DNA of 64,000 bases, taken from the NCBI RefSeq assembly GCF_037890695.1, contig NZ_CP149571.1, positions 662,001 to 726,000 of the forward strand, read 5' to 3'. The first letter of the stretch is position 1, and each line of letters starts with the position of its first letter. Positions 10,596 through 19,257 of the stretch are shown piece by piece. The notes below the pieces were generated by a model. The model was given only the letters and a program-made list of their open reading frames with translations. It searched no databases and was not told the origin of the DNA. The translations under genes and the position numbers were made by a program. This DNA comes from Aeromonas jandaei. Lineage in GTDB: Bacteria; Pseudomonadota; Gammaproteobacteria; Enterobacterales; Aeromonadaceae.

Positions 10596-10982
10596 ATGTG
10601 TGATTTCATGACTGAAGACCAACTGGCCTTTTACAAGGGACAGATCGAGCGCCAGATCCTCGAACTCGAAGATCGCCTCAACTCCCAGGCCAGCCAGGCC
10701 ATCGCCACCGACACCAACGAGATGGCCGATGAAATTGACCGTGCCAGCATCGAGGAAGCCCGCCGTCTGGAGCTGAACCGCATCGAGCACGACAAGCTGC
10801 ACCTGCGCAAACTGCGCGGCGCGCTGAAGCGCATCAGCGAAGGGGATTTCGGTTACTGCGAATCTTGCGGCGACGAGATCTCTCTCAAGCGTCTGCATGC
10901 CCGTCCGGAGTCCCGTTTCTGCGTCGAGTGCCAGAGCACCAAGGAATTCAACGATACCCACGTGTTCCGCCGCGTCGCCTGA
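10596..10982 (+). CDS. TraR/DksA family zinc-finger protein
   Basis: A 128-residue protein of the DksA/TraR family. The N-terminal half is a predicted coiled-coil hairpin (EDQLAFYKGQIERQILELED to LHLRKLRGALKRI) with the acidic tip DEIDRAS. The C-terminal half carries a four-cysteine zinc finger, CESCG near residue 88 and CVEC near 110. Such proteins insert into the RNA polymerase secondary channel and modulate promoters, often with ppGpp. It is shorter than canonical DksA (about 151), so it is probably a paralogue, and no symbol is given. The start may be 10596 or the ATG at 10608; neither has a strong Shine-Dalgarno. It stands alone between intergenic regions. Confidence 0.88.
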   Translation: MCDFMTEDQLAFYKGQIERQILELEDRLNSQASQAIATDTNEMADEIDRASIEEARRLELNRIEHDKLHLRKLRGALKRISEGDFGYCESCGDEISLKRLHARPESRFCVECQSTKEFNDTHVFRRVA

Positions 10983-11132
10983 TCCCTCTCCGGGAAATCA
11001 CTCTCCTCTGGCAGCAATAGGCGGTCGACAAGCGAGGGCCAACGCCCGAATCTTGCACACCGCGCCGCAGCAAGAGGGTGAAAAGTTCTGTTAGACTCCG
11101 GGCACGTCCCGGACTCTACAGGAGAACAGAGA

Positions 11133-11990
11133 GTGAAATGGCTCATCAAACTGTGTTTGTGCCTGCCGCTGCTGGCACAAGCACAGGTTCTGACGGTCAA
11201 GGTGCCCAGTCGCCCCGTCAATAATCTCGATCAGGAGTACCAGTACAAGCTGCTGGAACTGGCCCTGACCCACTCCGGCACCCCCTTTCGCATCCAGCCC
11301 GTCGAGCTCGATCTCAACCAGTTCACCCTCCAGCAGCAGCTGAGCAAGGGCAAGACCATCAATGTTTTCTGGATGGGTACCTCCAGCGCGCTCGAGTCCT
11401 CCCTGCTTGCCGTCCCCATTCCGCTGTTTCGCGGGCTGGAAGGGCTGCGCCTCTCCTTCATCCACGCTGATGCCCAGGAGAAGTTCAACCAGATCAATAC
11501 TCTGGCCGATTTGAGGCAGATGAAAGCGGCGCAAGGGGTCGGCTGGGCCGACAACAAGATTCTGGAAAGCGCCGGCATCCCGACCTACTCCGGTCGTTTC
11601 AGCACCCTGTTTCGCCTGATCAACGACGGCGACAAGGTCGATTTCTTTCCGCGCGCCATGGTGGAGATCTTCGCCGAGCGCAGCGAGCTGGTGGCGCAAT
11701 ACCCCAACCTCGCCATCGAGCAGCATCTGCTGATCCGCTACCCCTTCGCCCAGTTCTTCTTCGTCAGCCCCGAGTATCCCGAGCTGGCCAAGGCGATCCA
11801 GACCGGCCTTGAGCGGGCCTATGCCGACGGCAGCTTCATGCAGTTCTTCCGTGAAAACCCGAAGATCCGCGAAGCGCTGGCCAGCGCCAATCTCGACCAG
11901 CGGGTCACCATCCAGCTGCCCAACCCCGATATGACGCCGTTGCTCAAGCGCATCCCGGCGCAATATTGGGAATACCCTCCGCAGGGATAA
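11133..11990 (+). CDS. Orphan periplasmic solute-binding protein (SBP family 3-like)
   Basis: A 285-residue secreted protein starting at GTG 11133, which has AGGAG 8 nt upstream. The signal peptide is KWLIKLCLCLPLLAQA, probably cut before QVLTV. The remainder resembles type II periplasmic binding proteins, with phrases such as LSKGKTINVFWMG, GVGWADNKILESAG and IRYPFAQFFFVSPEYPELA. No permease or ATPase genes are adjacent, so it either serves a transporter elsewhere or acts as a sensor-like binding protein. The ligand is unknown. A hairpin (11093-11117) precedes the ribosome binding site, and a terminator follows the stop. Confidence 0.75.
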   Translation: MKWLIKLCLCLPLLAQAQVLTVKVPSRPVNNLDQEYQYKLLELALTHSGTPFRIQPVELDLNQFTLQQQLSKGKTINVFWMGTSSALESSLLAVPIPLFRGLEGLRLSFIHADAQEKFNQINTLADLRQMKAAQGVGWADNKILESAGIPTYSGRFSTLFRLINDGDKVDFFPRAMVEIFAERSELVAQYPNLAIEQHLLIRYPFAQFFFVSPEYPELAKAIQTGLERAYADGSFMQFFRENPKIREALASANLDQRVTIQLPNPDMTPLLKRIPAQYWEYPPQG

Positions 11991-11998
11991 GCTGCCAG

Positions 11999-12026
11999 CC
12001 GCCCCGTCAGGGGCGGTGCTGTTTTT
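11999..12026 (+). terminator. Terminator after the orphan binding-protein gene
   Basis: Perfect 7-bp stem CCGCCCC / GGGGCGG with loop GTCA, followed after five bases by TTTTT. Confidence 0.75.
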
Positions 12027-12419
12027 GTTCCTATCAAAGCTGATGCAGCCGGACTCCCCGCTTGGGATCGGACAACCACCTGTGACAACCGCTGACGGGC
12101 GCAGAGCTGCGCCTGTGGCGGGATCCGGCTAGCTATAAGTTAAAATTGGGCCATAAAGGGAAAACCCATAAATTAAATTTATAGTGATGCCAAAGCCCGC
12201 CGGGCAGGCGGTCGGCACGGTTCACAGGCCCGCCAGAGCCATCAGCCGATCCACACACCCTCTTGCATTACCATCTGCCGCTATCTGATCAGAATGCTGC
12301 ATGGGCCGGCGTTGCCATCTGGCATTGGTCGCGCGCTTCCGCCATCATGCTTGCGATGCCGCGCCCGTTTACCGGGGGCGGCCAGAGCCGCGAAGCAGAG
12401 TGCGTGCCAAGGAGGTGCC
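12027..12419. other. Intergenic region before the Mpo1-like gene
   Basis: About 390 bp without a convincing gene. It contains a small hairpin GCGCA / TGCGC (about 12099-12114) and the 49-bp AT-rich element described separately (12135-12183). Open frames running into the Mpo1-like gene from upstream lack a ribosome binding site. Confidence 0.5.
12135..12183. repeat. 49-bp AT-rich repeated element, copy 1
   Basis: It starts ATAAGTTAAA and ends AAATTAAATTTATA, with a central GGGAAAACCC mini-hairpin. It is 46 of 49 bases identical to the element at 56608-56656, 44 kb away. The two ends are imperfect inverted repeats of each other (ATAAGTTAAAATTGGG versus ATAAATTTAATTTATGGG). Both copies lie in intergenic DNA upstream of a plus-strand gene. 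Function unknown. Confidence 0.85.
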
Positions 12420-12866
12420 ATGAAGGGAATCGAAGAGTGGTTTGAAGAGTACGGCCAGAGCCATCGCCATCCGGTCAACGTCGCCATCCACAAGCTGGCG
12501 GTGCCGGGCATCTATCTCTGTTCGCTGGGGCTGCTCTGGAGTCTGCCCGCCGGGCCGCTGCCAGCGGGGCTCAACTGGGCGGCGGTGGCCGCCATTCCGG
12601 TGCTGGCCTTCTACCTGCAGCTGTCGTTTTCGCTGTTTGTCGGGATGGCAGGGCTGACCGCGCTCGGGCTGGCCTTCTGCCACCAGTGGCAGGGGCCGCT
12701 GCTGTGGCCCGCGCTGTTTATCTTCGTGCTGCTCTGGATAGCCCAGTTTGTCGGCCACAGGATCGAGGGCAAACGCCCCTCCTTCCTCGCCGACCTGCAA
12801 TTTCTGCTGATAGGCCCCGCCTGGGTGCTTGCCAGCCTCTATCGTCGCCTGGGCATTCCCTATTGA
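12420..12866 (+). CDS. Mpo1-like (DUF962) membrane protein
   Basis: A 148-residue inner-membrane protein of the DUF962/Mpo1 family. The N-terminus [20 protein letters not shown], the following [10 protein letters not shown] and the later [14 protein letters not shown] give the conserved histidine pattern of the family. Four hydrophobic segments span about residues 30-50, 55-75, 78-95 and 97-115. In yeast Mpo1 is an iron-dependent dioxygenase of 2-hydroxy fatty acids; the bacterial role is not established. The start is set by GGAGG four bases before ATG 12420; longer frames upstream lack this. The next gene, creA, begins 27 bp downstream and may be co-transcribed. Confidence 0.85.
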   Translation: MKGIEEWFEEYGQSHRHPVNVAIHKLAVPGIYLCSLGLLWSLPAGPLPAGLNWAAVAAIPVLAFYLQLSFSLFVGMAGLTALGLAFCHQWQGPLLWPALFIFVLLWIAQFVGHRIEGKRPSFLADLQFLLIGPAWVLASLYRRLGIPY

Positions 12867-12892
12867 GGGATGCCGGGCCAACAGGAGAGACC

Positions 12893-13387
12893 ATGTCACA
12901 CCGCCACACTCTTAATTCACCTCTGCGCCGCGCCCTGCCCCTGCTGCTGGGCGTCCTGTTTGCTGGCCCGGCGCTGGCCGACAAGGCTGATACGGTCGGC
13001 GAGGTGAGCACCGCCTTCAAGCTCTTCGGCCCCAACCACAAGATCCTGGTCGAGGCGTTCGACGATCCCCGCATCGACGGCGTCGCCTGCTATCTGGCGC
13101 GCCCCAAGACCGGCGGCGTCAAGGGCGGGCTCGGGCTGGCGGAAGATCCCTCCCACGCCTCCCTCTCATGCCACCAGATTGGCCCCATCACCCTGCCCGC
13201 CAAGCTGAAAGCGGGGGAAGAGGTGTTCGACGTCAGCACCTCGCTGGTGTTCAAGGAGCAGAAGGTGGTGCGCTTTTACGACCAGAAGCGCAATGCACTG
13301 GTCTATCTGACCTACAGCACCAAGCTGGTGGATGGTTCGTACAAGAGTGCTGTCAGCGCCGTACCCATCATGCCGTGGGGGCAATAA
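12893..13387 (+). CDS. creA: CreA family periplasmic protein
   Basis: A 164-residue protein with a signal peptide ([19 protein letters not shown], cut before DKADTV). The mature part matches E. coli CreA, with [34 protein letters not shown] and the C-terminal [10 protein letters not shown]. Two mature cysteines lie in VACYLARP and LSCHQIG and could form a disulfide. The function of CreA is unknown; in E. coli it lies in the creABCD cluster, but no two-component genes are here. The start ATG 12893 follows AGGAGAG. It lies directly after the Mpo1-like gene. Confidence 0.92.
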   Translation: MSHRHTLNSPLRRALPLLLGVLFAGPALADKADTVGEVSTAFKLFGPNHKILVEAFDDPRIDGVACYLARPKTGGVKGGLGLAEDPSHASLSCHQIGPITLPAKLKAGEEVFDVSTSLVFKEQKVVRFYDQKRNALVYLTYSTKLVDGSYKSAVSAVPIMPWGQ

Positions 13388-13410
13388 CCAGCCGGTTTGT
13401 CCGGTGATAG

Positions 13411-13440
13411 TTGACTCGCTTTGTTGTAATTTAACTACAA
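13411..13440 (+). promoter_or_regulatory. ldhA promoter region with TTGTA-N7-TACAA palindrome
   Basis: A TTGACT that could be a -35 (13411-13416) is followed by the palindrome TTGTA / TACAA (13424-13440), which overlaps where a -10 would lie. The TTGT...ACAA form recalls redox-sensing Rex operators, but the spacing is not canonical and no Rex gene is visible. Confidence 0.35.
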
Positions 13441-13461
13441 ATCATCTGCGGAGAGCACACC

Positions 13462-14451
13462 ATGAAAGTCGCCGTATTCAGCACCAAGAGCTATGACAAA
13501 GAGCATTTCACCCAGGCCAACAGCCGCTTCGGCTTTGAACTGGAGTTCTTCGATGTGCGGCTGGAGGCCAAGACGGCCCGACTGGCCCACGGCTTCCCGG
13601 TGGTGTGCCTGTTCGTAAACGACGATGCCGACCGCGAGGTGCTGACCGAGCTGGCGGCCAACGGCACCAGAGTGATCGCCCTGCGCTGTGCCGGTTACAA
13701 CAACGTGGATCTGGCCGCCGCCAAAGAGCTCGGGCTGAAGGTGGTGCGAGTGCCCGCCTACTCCCCCGAGGCGACCGCCGAGCATGCGGTCGGCATGATG
13801 ATGTGCCTCAACCGCCGCATCCACAAAGCCTATCAGCGCACCCGCGACGCCAACTTCTCGCTGGAGGGGCTGGTCGGCTTCAACATGTATGGCAAGACGG
13901 TCGGCGTCATCGGCACCGGCAAGATCGGTCTGGCCGCCCTGCGCATTCTCAAGGGCTTCGGGGTTCGCCTGCTGGTAAACGACCCTTACCAGAATCCGGC
14001 TGCCATCGAGCTGGGGGCCGAGTATGTGGATCTCGACACCCTGTTCCGCCAGTCCGACATCATCAGCCTGCACTGCCCGCTGTTCAAGGAGAACTACCAC
14101 CTGCTCAATCAGGAGGCGTTCGCCAAGATGAAGGACGGGGTGATGATCATCAACACCAGTCGTGGCGGCCTGCTCGACTCCAACGCCGCCATCGAGGCGC
14201 TCAAGACCTCCCGCATCGGCGCGCTGGGGCTGGACGTCTACGAAGAGGAGGAGGATCTCTTCTTCTCCGACAAGTCCAACGAGGTGATCACCGATGACGT
14301 GTTCCGCCGCCTGTCAGCCTGCCACAACGTGCTGTTCACCGGTCATCAGGCCTTCCTGACCCGCGAGGCGCTGCACGCCATCGCCGACACCACCCTCGGC
14401 AACATTCAGGCTATCGAGAGTCAGGGCCGCAGCGACAACGAGGTCGAGTAA
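13462..14451 (+). CDS. ldhA: D-lactate dehydrogenase (fermentative), LdhA
   Basis: A 329-residue NAD-dependent D-2-hydroxyacid dehydrogenase, the same length as E. coli LdhA. The Rossmann motif GVIGTGKIG lies at about residues 149-157. Catalytic residues appear in NTSRGGLLD (Arg), GLDVYEEE (Glu) and TGHQAFLT (His near 295). MKVAVFSTKSYDKEHF and RCAGYNNVDL are typical of the LdhA branch. It reduces pyruvate to D-lactate during fermentation in the cytoplasm. The start has GGAGAG upstream. It is a stand-alone unit: a hairpin (14487-14506) follows and a palindrome overlaps its promoter. Confidence 0.96.
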   Translation: MKVAVFSTKSYDKEHFTQANSRFGFELEFFDVRLEAKTARLAHGFPVVCLFVNDDADREVLTELAANGTRVIALRCAGYNNVDLAAAKELGLKVVRVPAYSPEATAEHAVGMMMCLNRRIHKAYQRTRDANFSLEGLVGFNMYGKTVGVIGTGKIGLAALRILKGFGVRLLVNDPYQNPAAIELGAEYVDLDTLFRQSDIISLHCPLFKENYHLLNQEAFAKMKDGVMIINTSRGGLLDSNAAIEALKTSRIGALGLDVYEEEEDLFFSDKSNEVITDDVFRRLSACHNVLFTGHQAFLTREALHAIADTTLGNIQAIESQGRSDNEVE

Positions 14452-14486
14452 CCCCTGCGCGCTACTGCAGCGCCTCATCTCTGCAC

Positions 14487-14506
14487 GCCGGGTTGTGAGA
14501 CCCGGC
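14487..14506 (+). terminator. Hairpin after ldhA
   Basis: Perfect 7-bp stem GCCGGGT / ACCCGGC with a 6-nt loop. There is no immediate T-run, so its strength as a terminator is uncertain. Confidence 0.5.
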
Positions 14507-14553
14507 GCCATCGGGTAGGCTAGCTCCCCTTTTTTCCAAGGAGCTGACTGCCC

Positions 14554-15921
14554 ATGTTTATCGGATTTGATTACGGTACCTCCAACTGTGCCGTGGCCGT
14601 GATGGAACAGGGCAGCCCGCGGCTGCTCAATCTCGGCCCCTCCCGCTACCTCCCCTCCACCCTGCACGCGCCGCACCGGGACGCTATCGCCGGTCTGCTG
14701 GCCGAAGGGCTGGCCGACAGCCAGCAGGCGGCCTATCTCAAGCTGCGCGGCCCCGTGGTGACCCGGGCCCAGGCGGTGCGACGCCAGATGCGCGAAGAGG
14801 GGCTGATCGACGAGCTCAGCTTTGGCTCTGCGGCGCTGGAGCGCTATCTGGAGGAGCCGGACGAGGGCTACTACATCAAGTCGCCGAAATCCTTCCTCGG
14901 CGCCTACGGCCTCAAGGCCCCCCAGATCGCTCTGTTCGAAGATATCGTCTGCGCCATGATGCTCCACGTCCGCCAGCAGGCGGAGCAGCAGCTCGGCGCC
15001 CCGATCCGTCAGGCGGTGATCGGCCGTCCGGTCAACTTTCAGGGCTTGGCTGGCGAAGAGAGCAACCGTCAGGCCATCGCCATTCTGAGCGAAGCGGCCC
15101 GCATCGCCGGCTTCGAGCAGGTGGAGTTTCTCTACGAACCGGTGGCGGCCGGTTTTGAATTCGAGGCCCGCCTAACCGAAGACGCCGTGGTGCTGGTGGT
15201 GGATATCGGCGGCGGTACCACCGACTGTTCCATGCTGCGGATGGGCCCGAGCTACCGCGACCGGCTCGATCGCACCGACGATCTGCTCGGCCACAGCGGC
15301 CAGCGGATCGGCGGCAACGACTTCGACATCCGCCTGACGGTAGAGGGGATGATGCCGCTGCTCGGCATGCACGAGGTGCTCAAAACCGGCAAGCCGCTGC
15401 CCCACCCGCTGTTCTGGGATGCAGCCGCCATCAACGACGTCAGCGCCCAGAGCCGTTTCTACAGTCTCGATACCGCCCGCCAGCTGCAGGATCTGCAGCT
15501 CGACAGCCAGCCCGGCAGCAAGCTGGGGCGCCTTGCCAACCTGCGGGCCCACAAGCTGAGCCACCAGCTGGTCTGGCGCGCCGAGCAGGGCAAGATCGCC
15601 CTCTCGGAGCAGGAGAGCAGCCGCCACTCCCTGAGCGAGCTGGAAAAAGGGCTGGAGGCGGAGCTGACCCGTGAGCAGCTGGCCGGCGCCTCGGCCCTGC
15701 TGCTGGAGAAGATTGGCGAGCTGATGGATGAGGCGATCGCCGCCGCCGGCGTGCAGCCAGACCGCATCTTCGTCACCGGTGGTAGCGCCCGCTCGCCGCT
15801 GATCGCCAGCTTTATCCGCCAGAAGCTGCCGACCATCCCGCTCGAGGGGGGCGATGACTTCGGCTCGGTGGCCGCGGGTCTGGCCCGTTATGCCGAGCGG
15901 ATCTTCGCAACCAAGCCCTGA
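14554..15921 (+). CDS. yegD: Hsp70-family protein YegD
   Basis: A 455-residue actin/Hsp70-fold ATPase close in length to E. coli YegD (450). Phosphate loop 1 is FIGFDYGTSNCAVAV at the N-terminus; phosphate loop 2 is VVDIGGGTTDCS near residue 213. The adenosine motif is VTGGSARSP near 407. There is no substrate-binding domain after the ATPase domain, and an insertion of about 100 residues with basic and acidic helices sits between the lobes. The role is unknown; it is thought to be an atypical chaperone. It is preceded by a plausible ribosome site (AAGGAG) and followed by a perfect 11-bp hairpin. Confidence 0.93.
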   Translation: MFIGFDYGTSNCAVAVMEQGSPRLLNLGPSRYLPSTLHAPHRDAIAGLLAEGLADSQQAAYLKLRGPVVTRAQAVRRQMREEGLIDELSFGSAALERYLEEPDEGYYIKSPKSFLGAYGLKAPQIALFEDIVCAMMLHVRQQAEQQLGAPIRQAVIGRPVNFQGLAGEESNRQAIAILSEAARIAGFEQVEFLYEPVAAGFEFEARLTEDAVVLVVDIGGGTTDCSMLRMGPSYRDRLDRTDDLLGHSGQRIGGNDFDIRLTVEGMMPLLGMHEVLKTGKPLPHPLFWDAAAINDVSAQSRFYSLDTARQLQDLQLDSQPGSKLGRLANLRAHKLSHQLVWRAEQGKIALSEQESSRHSLSELEKGLEAELTREQLAGASALLLEKIGELMDEAIAAAGVQPDRIFVTGGSARSPLIASFIRQKLPTIPLEGGDDFGSVAAGLARYAERIFATKP

Positions 15922-15933
15922 ATGGGGCTAAAT

Positions 15934-15967
15934 CGCCAGAGTGTTGCCATTTAACGACACTCTGGCG
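15934..15967 (+). terminator. Strong hairpin after yegD
   Basis: Perfect 11-bp stem CGCCAGAGTGT / ACACTCTGGCG with a 12-nt loop, 12 bp after the stop codon. It lacks a T-tract on either strand. Confidence 0.55.
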
Positions 15968-16067
15968 GCAAAGGGGCGACAGAAGCGGTCGGTCGCCCCA
16001 GCTTCCGCCCTGCTACGGGACAAGCAAACAGGCTATGCTTGCGGCTCCCATCAACCGGAGCCCCGCC

Positions 16068-16484
16068 ATGTCCAGATTGTCACTCCTGCTCATCCCCCTC
16101 TTCCTGCTCGCCGGCTGCAGTTCAGCCCCCTTTGTCCGGCAGGATCTGCAACATCACCACTGGGTATTGAGCAAGCTGGATGGCGAACCGGTTGCCGCCT
16201 TGCGCGACAATCCGCCCGACTTCGAGATCGGCGAGCACTTCACCGTCAACGGCATCGCCGGCTGCAACCGCTACTTCGGTCAGGGCCATATGAAAGGGGA
16301 CAGGTTCTGGGTCACCAGTCTGGGCAGCACCGAGATGGCCTGCATGCCCCCGCTCGACACCATAGAACAGGCCGTGTTGACCACTCTGACCGAGGGGGCG
16401 ACCCTGAGCGGCTCCAGCCAAGACCTGGTTCTGCAGGGCAAACAGCACCGTTTGGAATACACCCTGCGCGACTGGGTGCTCTAG
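16068..16484 (+). CDS. hslJ: HslJ-type META-domain lipoprotein
   Basis: A 138-residue lipoprotein. The signal peptide MSRLSLLLIPLFLLAGC ends in the lipobox LLAGC, so the mature protein starts at Cys17. The remainder is a META/HslJ domain: HHWVLSKLDGEPV, then VNGIAGCNRYFG and STEMACMPPLDTIEQ, with the conserved cysteine pair. E. coli HslJ is a heat-inducible outer-membrane lipoprotein linked to novobiocin resistance; the biochemical role is unknown. An in-frame ATG at 16035 exists, but only ATG 16068 gives a proper signal peptide with GGAG upstream. It stands between yegD and an HDOD gene on the same strand. Confidence 0.9.
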   Translation: MSRLSLLLIPLFLLAGCSSAPFVRQDLQHHHWVLSKLDGEPVAALRDNPPDFEIGEHFTVNGIAGCNRYFGQGHMKGDRFWVTSLGSTEMACMPPLDTIEQAVLTTLTEGATLSGSSQDLVLQGKQHRLEYTLRDWVL

Positions 16485-16572
16485 GGCTCACAAACCGGCA
16501 TTACAAACAGGAACATGTTGCCCGGCTGTGGCACAATATGAGGCAGTGTTCGCAATGGAGGCTGCCTCAGCC

Positions 16573-17403
16573 ATGTCGATGGATCGTCTGTTTGACAAGA
16601 TCAAACAACTCCCCACCATTCCCAAGCTGCTGCACGAGTTGATGCAGAGCTTCAACGACGAGAATGCCCGCATCGACGAGATTGCGGCCAAGATCGCCAT
16701 GGATCAGGTGATCAGCGTCAAGGTGCTGCGGATGGCCAACTCGGCCGCCCTGCGTCGTGGCAACGAAGTGACCTCCATCGATCAGGCGGTGATCCGCCTC
16801 GGCTTCAACCGGTTGCGCTCCATCGTGGTCGCCTCCGGCATCATCGGCAGCTTCAAGGCCCCCCCCAGCTTCGACAAGAACAAGTTCTGGACCGAGACCT
16901 TTCAGGTCGCCACCATCGCCAAGACGCTGGCGCAGGAGGCCAGGGTGCTCGACCCTGAGACCGCCTTTACCTGCGCCCTTATCCACAACATCGGCGAGCT
17001 GCTGATCCAGAGCACCTTGCCGGAAGAGGCGGAGCTCATCAATCTGGCGATCCAGAAGGGGAGCAGCCGGGTCGAGGCCCAGCGCGAGATGCTGGGCTAT
17101 GACTATGCCCAGCTCGGTGCCGAGCTGGCGCGGCGCTGGAACCTGTCGGAGAGCTTTGTCGACGCCATCTCCCAGCAGCTGGATCCCCTCTCCCACGATC
17201 CGGTCAGCAAGGAGGCGGTACTGATCCGGCTGGCGGTCTTCATCTCCTTCGCCTGGAACGCCGGGGTGCCTGCCCAGGCCATCATAGCCCGCTTCCCCAA
17301 ACCGCTCGCCGACCAGTTGGGACTGGATCCCAAGTCGCTGGCCGGCCAGCTCGAAACACTGCATGAACAGGGTAATGCCCTCGCCGATCTTCTGACTCAA
17401 TAA
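16573..17403 (+). CDS. HDOD domain protein
   Basis: A 276-residue cytoplasmic protein filled by a single HDOD domain. Characteristic phrases are LPTIPKLLHELMQSF, IAAKIAMDQVISVKVLRMAN, VTSIDQAVIRLGFNRLRSIV, CALIHNIGELLI and LGYDYAQLGAELARRWNLS. HDOD domains are relatives of HD hydrolases that usually act as protein-interaction modules in signalling; catalytic histidine-aspartate pairs are degenerate here (HN instead of HD). The start is uncertain: ATG 16573 has GGAGG 10 nt upstream, and 16555 or 16528 would extend the N-terminus. It is followed after 5 bp by malZ, so the two may be co-transcribed, although no functional link is apparent. Confidence 0.85.
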   Translation: MSMDRLFDKIKQLPTIPKLLHELMQSFNDENARIDEIAAKIAMDQVISVKVLRMANSAALRRGNEVTSIDQAVIRLGFNRLRSIVVASGIIGSFKAPPSFDKNKFWTETFQVATIAKTLAQEARVLDPETAFTCALIHNIGELLIQSTLPEEAELINLAIQKGSSRVEAQREMLGYDYAQLGAELARRWNLSESFVDAISQQLDPLSHDPVSKEAVLIRLAVFISFAWNAGVPAQAIIARFPKPLADQLGLDPKSLAGQLETLHEQGNALADLLTQ

Positions 17404-17408
17404 GCATC

Positions 17409-19238
17409 ATGACCCATCCGTTTCTGTTTCATCCCCAGGTGGCGCCCTGGTTCAAAGAGAGCGCCGATGCCCTGCAACTGACCCTGTTCAGCGAGCTGGA
17501 TGCCCCCATCCGCGAGGTGTGGCTGCGCCACGAGCCGGACAACGAGGAGTACCTGATCCCGATGACGGCGATCTCGACCCGCGACCGGCTGCAGGTATGG
17601 CAGGTGAACCTGCCGCTTGGCAAGGGGCAGGATATCCACCTTTACTGCTTCAAGTGCCTCACCGACGAGGAGCAGTGGTGGCTGCACGGCGCTGGCGTCA
17701 GTTCCACCATGCCGCCGCGCGAGCAGCATTTTCGCTTCAACAGCCTGCACCAGCCACCGGCCTGGGTGCAGGATCAGGTGTTCTATCAGATCTTCCCCGA
17801 CCGCTTCTGCAACGGCGATCCGTCCCTCAGCGTCAAGCATCACGAGTACGAGTACCGCGGCAAGGCAGTCATCAGCAAGGCGTGGGGCGAGCCGGTCAGT
17901 CGCCACGAAGAGGGGCACGGTGCCTGCGAATTCTATGGCGGCGATCTGGCGGGGATCGATGCCAAGCTGCACTATCTGCAATCTCTCGGGGTGACGGCAC
18001 TCTACCTCAACCCCATCTTCGATTCGCCGAGCAACCACAAGTACGACACCCAGGACTACTTCAAGGTCGATGCCCACCTCGGCAGCAACGAGCAGTTCGC
18101 CGAGCTGACCCGCAACCTGCATCAGCGCGGCATGAAGATCATTCTCGATGCGGTGGTCAACCACACCTCGACCCAGCACCCCTGGTTCTGCCCGCCGCTC
18201 GGCGCCCAGAGCAACCCGGATTCGCCGTGGCGCAGCTTCTACACCTTTGACAACGAAGGGGATTACGTCAGCTGGAAGGGGATTCGCAGCCTGCCCAAGC
18301 TCGACTTCTCCTGCGAGAAGGTGCAGGACGCCGTCTACCGCGCTGACGATGCCATCCTGCGCTACTGGATGCGCGCCCCCTACCAGATCGACGGCTGGCG
18401 CTTCGACGTCATCCACATGCTGGGGGAACGCGGCACCGCCGAGGGCAACAGCGGCCACGTGCGCGCCATTCGCGGCGCGGTGAAACAGGAGAACCCGGAC
18501 GCCTACGTGCTGGGCGAACACTTCTTCGAGGCGAGCCAGTGGCTACAGGGGGATCAGGAGGACGGCGCCATGAACTACTACGGCTTCGCCCATCCGATCC
18601 GCGCCTTCCTGGCCGGCAAGGATATCGCCTACCACCCCATCAAGATCAGTGCCGAAGAGCTGGATCGCTGGCTCAAGCTGGCGCGGGCCCACATCCCGTT
18701 CAAAAACCAGCTGGCCCAGTTCAACCTGCTGGACAGCCACGACACCGCCCGCTTCCTCCACCTGTTGGGTGAGGACAAGCAGCGGATGCGTCTCGCGGCC
18801 ACGTTGCTGCTCACCTATATCGGCGTGCCATCCATCTACTACGGCGATGAAGTGGGGCTCTCCGGCGGCAACGACCCGGACTGCCGCCGCTGCTTCCCGT
18901 GGGAGACAACTGACTGGGATCACGTGCTGCACGACCACTATCGTCGGCTGATCCAGATCCGCCGTCAGCGTCCCTCCCTGCGCCGCGGTGATATCCAGAC
19001 CCTCTATGCCGGCCCCCACAGCTATGTGTTTGCCCGCACCCTGCAGAGCGATCAGGTGGTGGTAGCCTGCAACCGCCACCCGAGCGAGCCGCGCACCATC
19101 AGCCTGCCCCTCTGGCAGACCGCGAGCCCGGCCAGCCGCTTCACCGACGCATTCAACGGCGAGAAGTTTGAAGTGGTGCAGGGGGAACTTCAGCTAACCA
19201 TTCCGGCCAACTCGGCCCGGGTGCTGCTCTCCAGTTGA
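17409..19238 (+). CDS. malZ: Maltodextrin glucosidase MalZ (GH13)
   Basis: A 609-residue GH13 enzyme, close to E. coli MalZ (605). An N-terminal beta domain (1-115) precedes the (beta/alpha)8 barrel beginning VFYQIFPDRF. Catalytic residues visible are the nucleophile Asp333 in GWRFDVIHM, the acid/base Glu370 in LGEHFF and Asp445 in LLDSHDTARF. It lacks a signal peptide, so it works on maltodextrins in the cytoplasm, removing glucose from the reducing end. A cyclomaltodextrinase or neopullulanase is a close alternative. It lies 5 bp after the HDOD gene and ends at a strong terminator. Confidence 0.9.
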   Translation: MTHPFLFHPQVAPWFKESADALQLTLFSELDAPIREVWLRHEPDNEEYLIPMTAISTRDRLQVWQVNLPLGKGQDIHLYCFKCLTDEEQWWLHGAGVSSTMPPREQHFRFNSLHQPPAWVQDQVFYQIFPDRFCNGDPSLSVKHHEYEYRGKAVISKAWGEPVSRHEEGHGACEFYGGDLAGIDAKLHYLQSLGVTALYLNPIFDSPSNHKYDTQDYFKVDAHLGSNEQFAELTRNLHQRGMKIILDAVVNHTSTQHPWFCPPLGAQSNPDSPWRSFYTFDNEGDYVSWKGIRSLPKLDFSCEKVQDAVYRADDAILRYWMRAPYQIDGWRFDVIHMLGERGTAEGNSGHVRAIRGAVKQENPDAYVLGEHFFEASQWLQGDQEDGAMNYYGFAHPIRAFLAGKDIAYHPIKISAEELDRWLKLARAHIPFKNQLAQFNLLDSHDTARFLHLLGEDKQRMRLAATLLLTYIGVPSIYYGDEVGLSGGNDPDCRRCFPWETTDWDHVLHDHYRRLIQIRRQRPSLRRGDIQTLYAGPHSYVFARTLQSDQVVVACNRHPSEPRTISLPLWQTASPASRFTDAFNGEKFEVVQGELQLTIPANSARVLLSS

Positions 19239-19257
19239 GGGATCTTATCTCGCCAAT

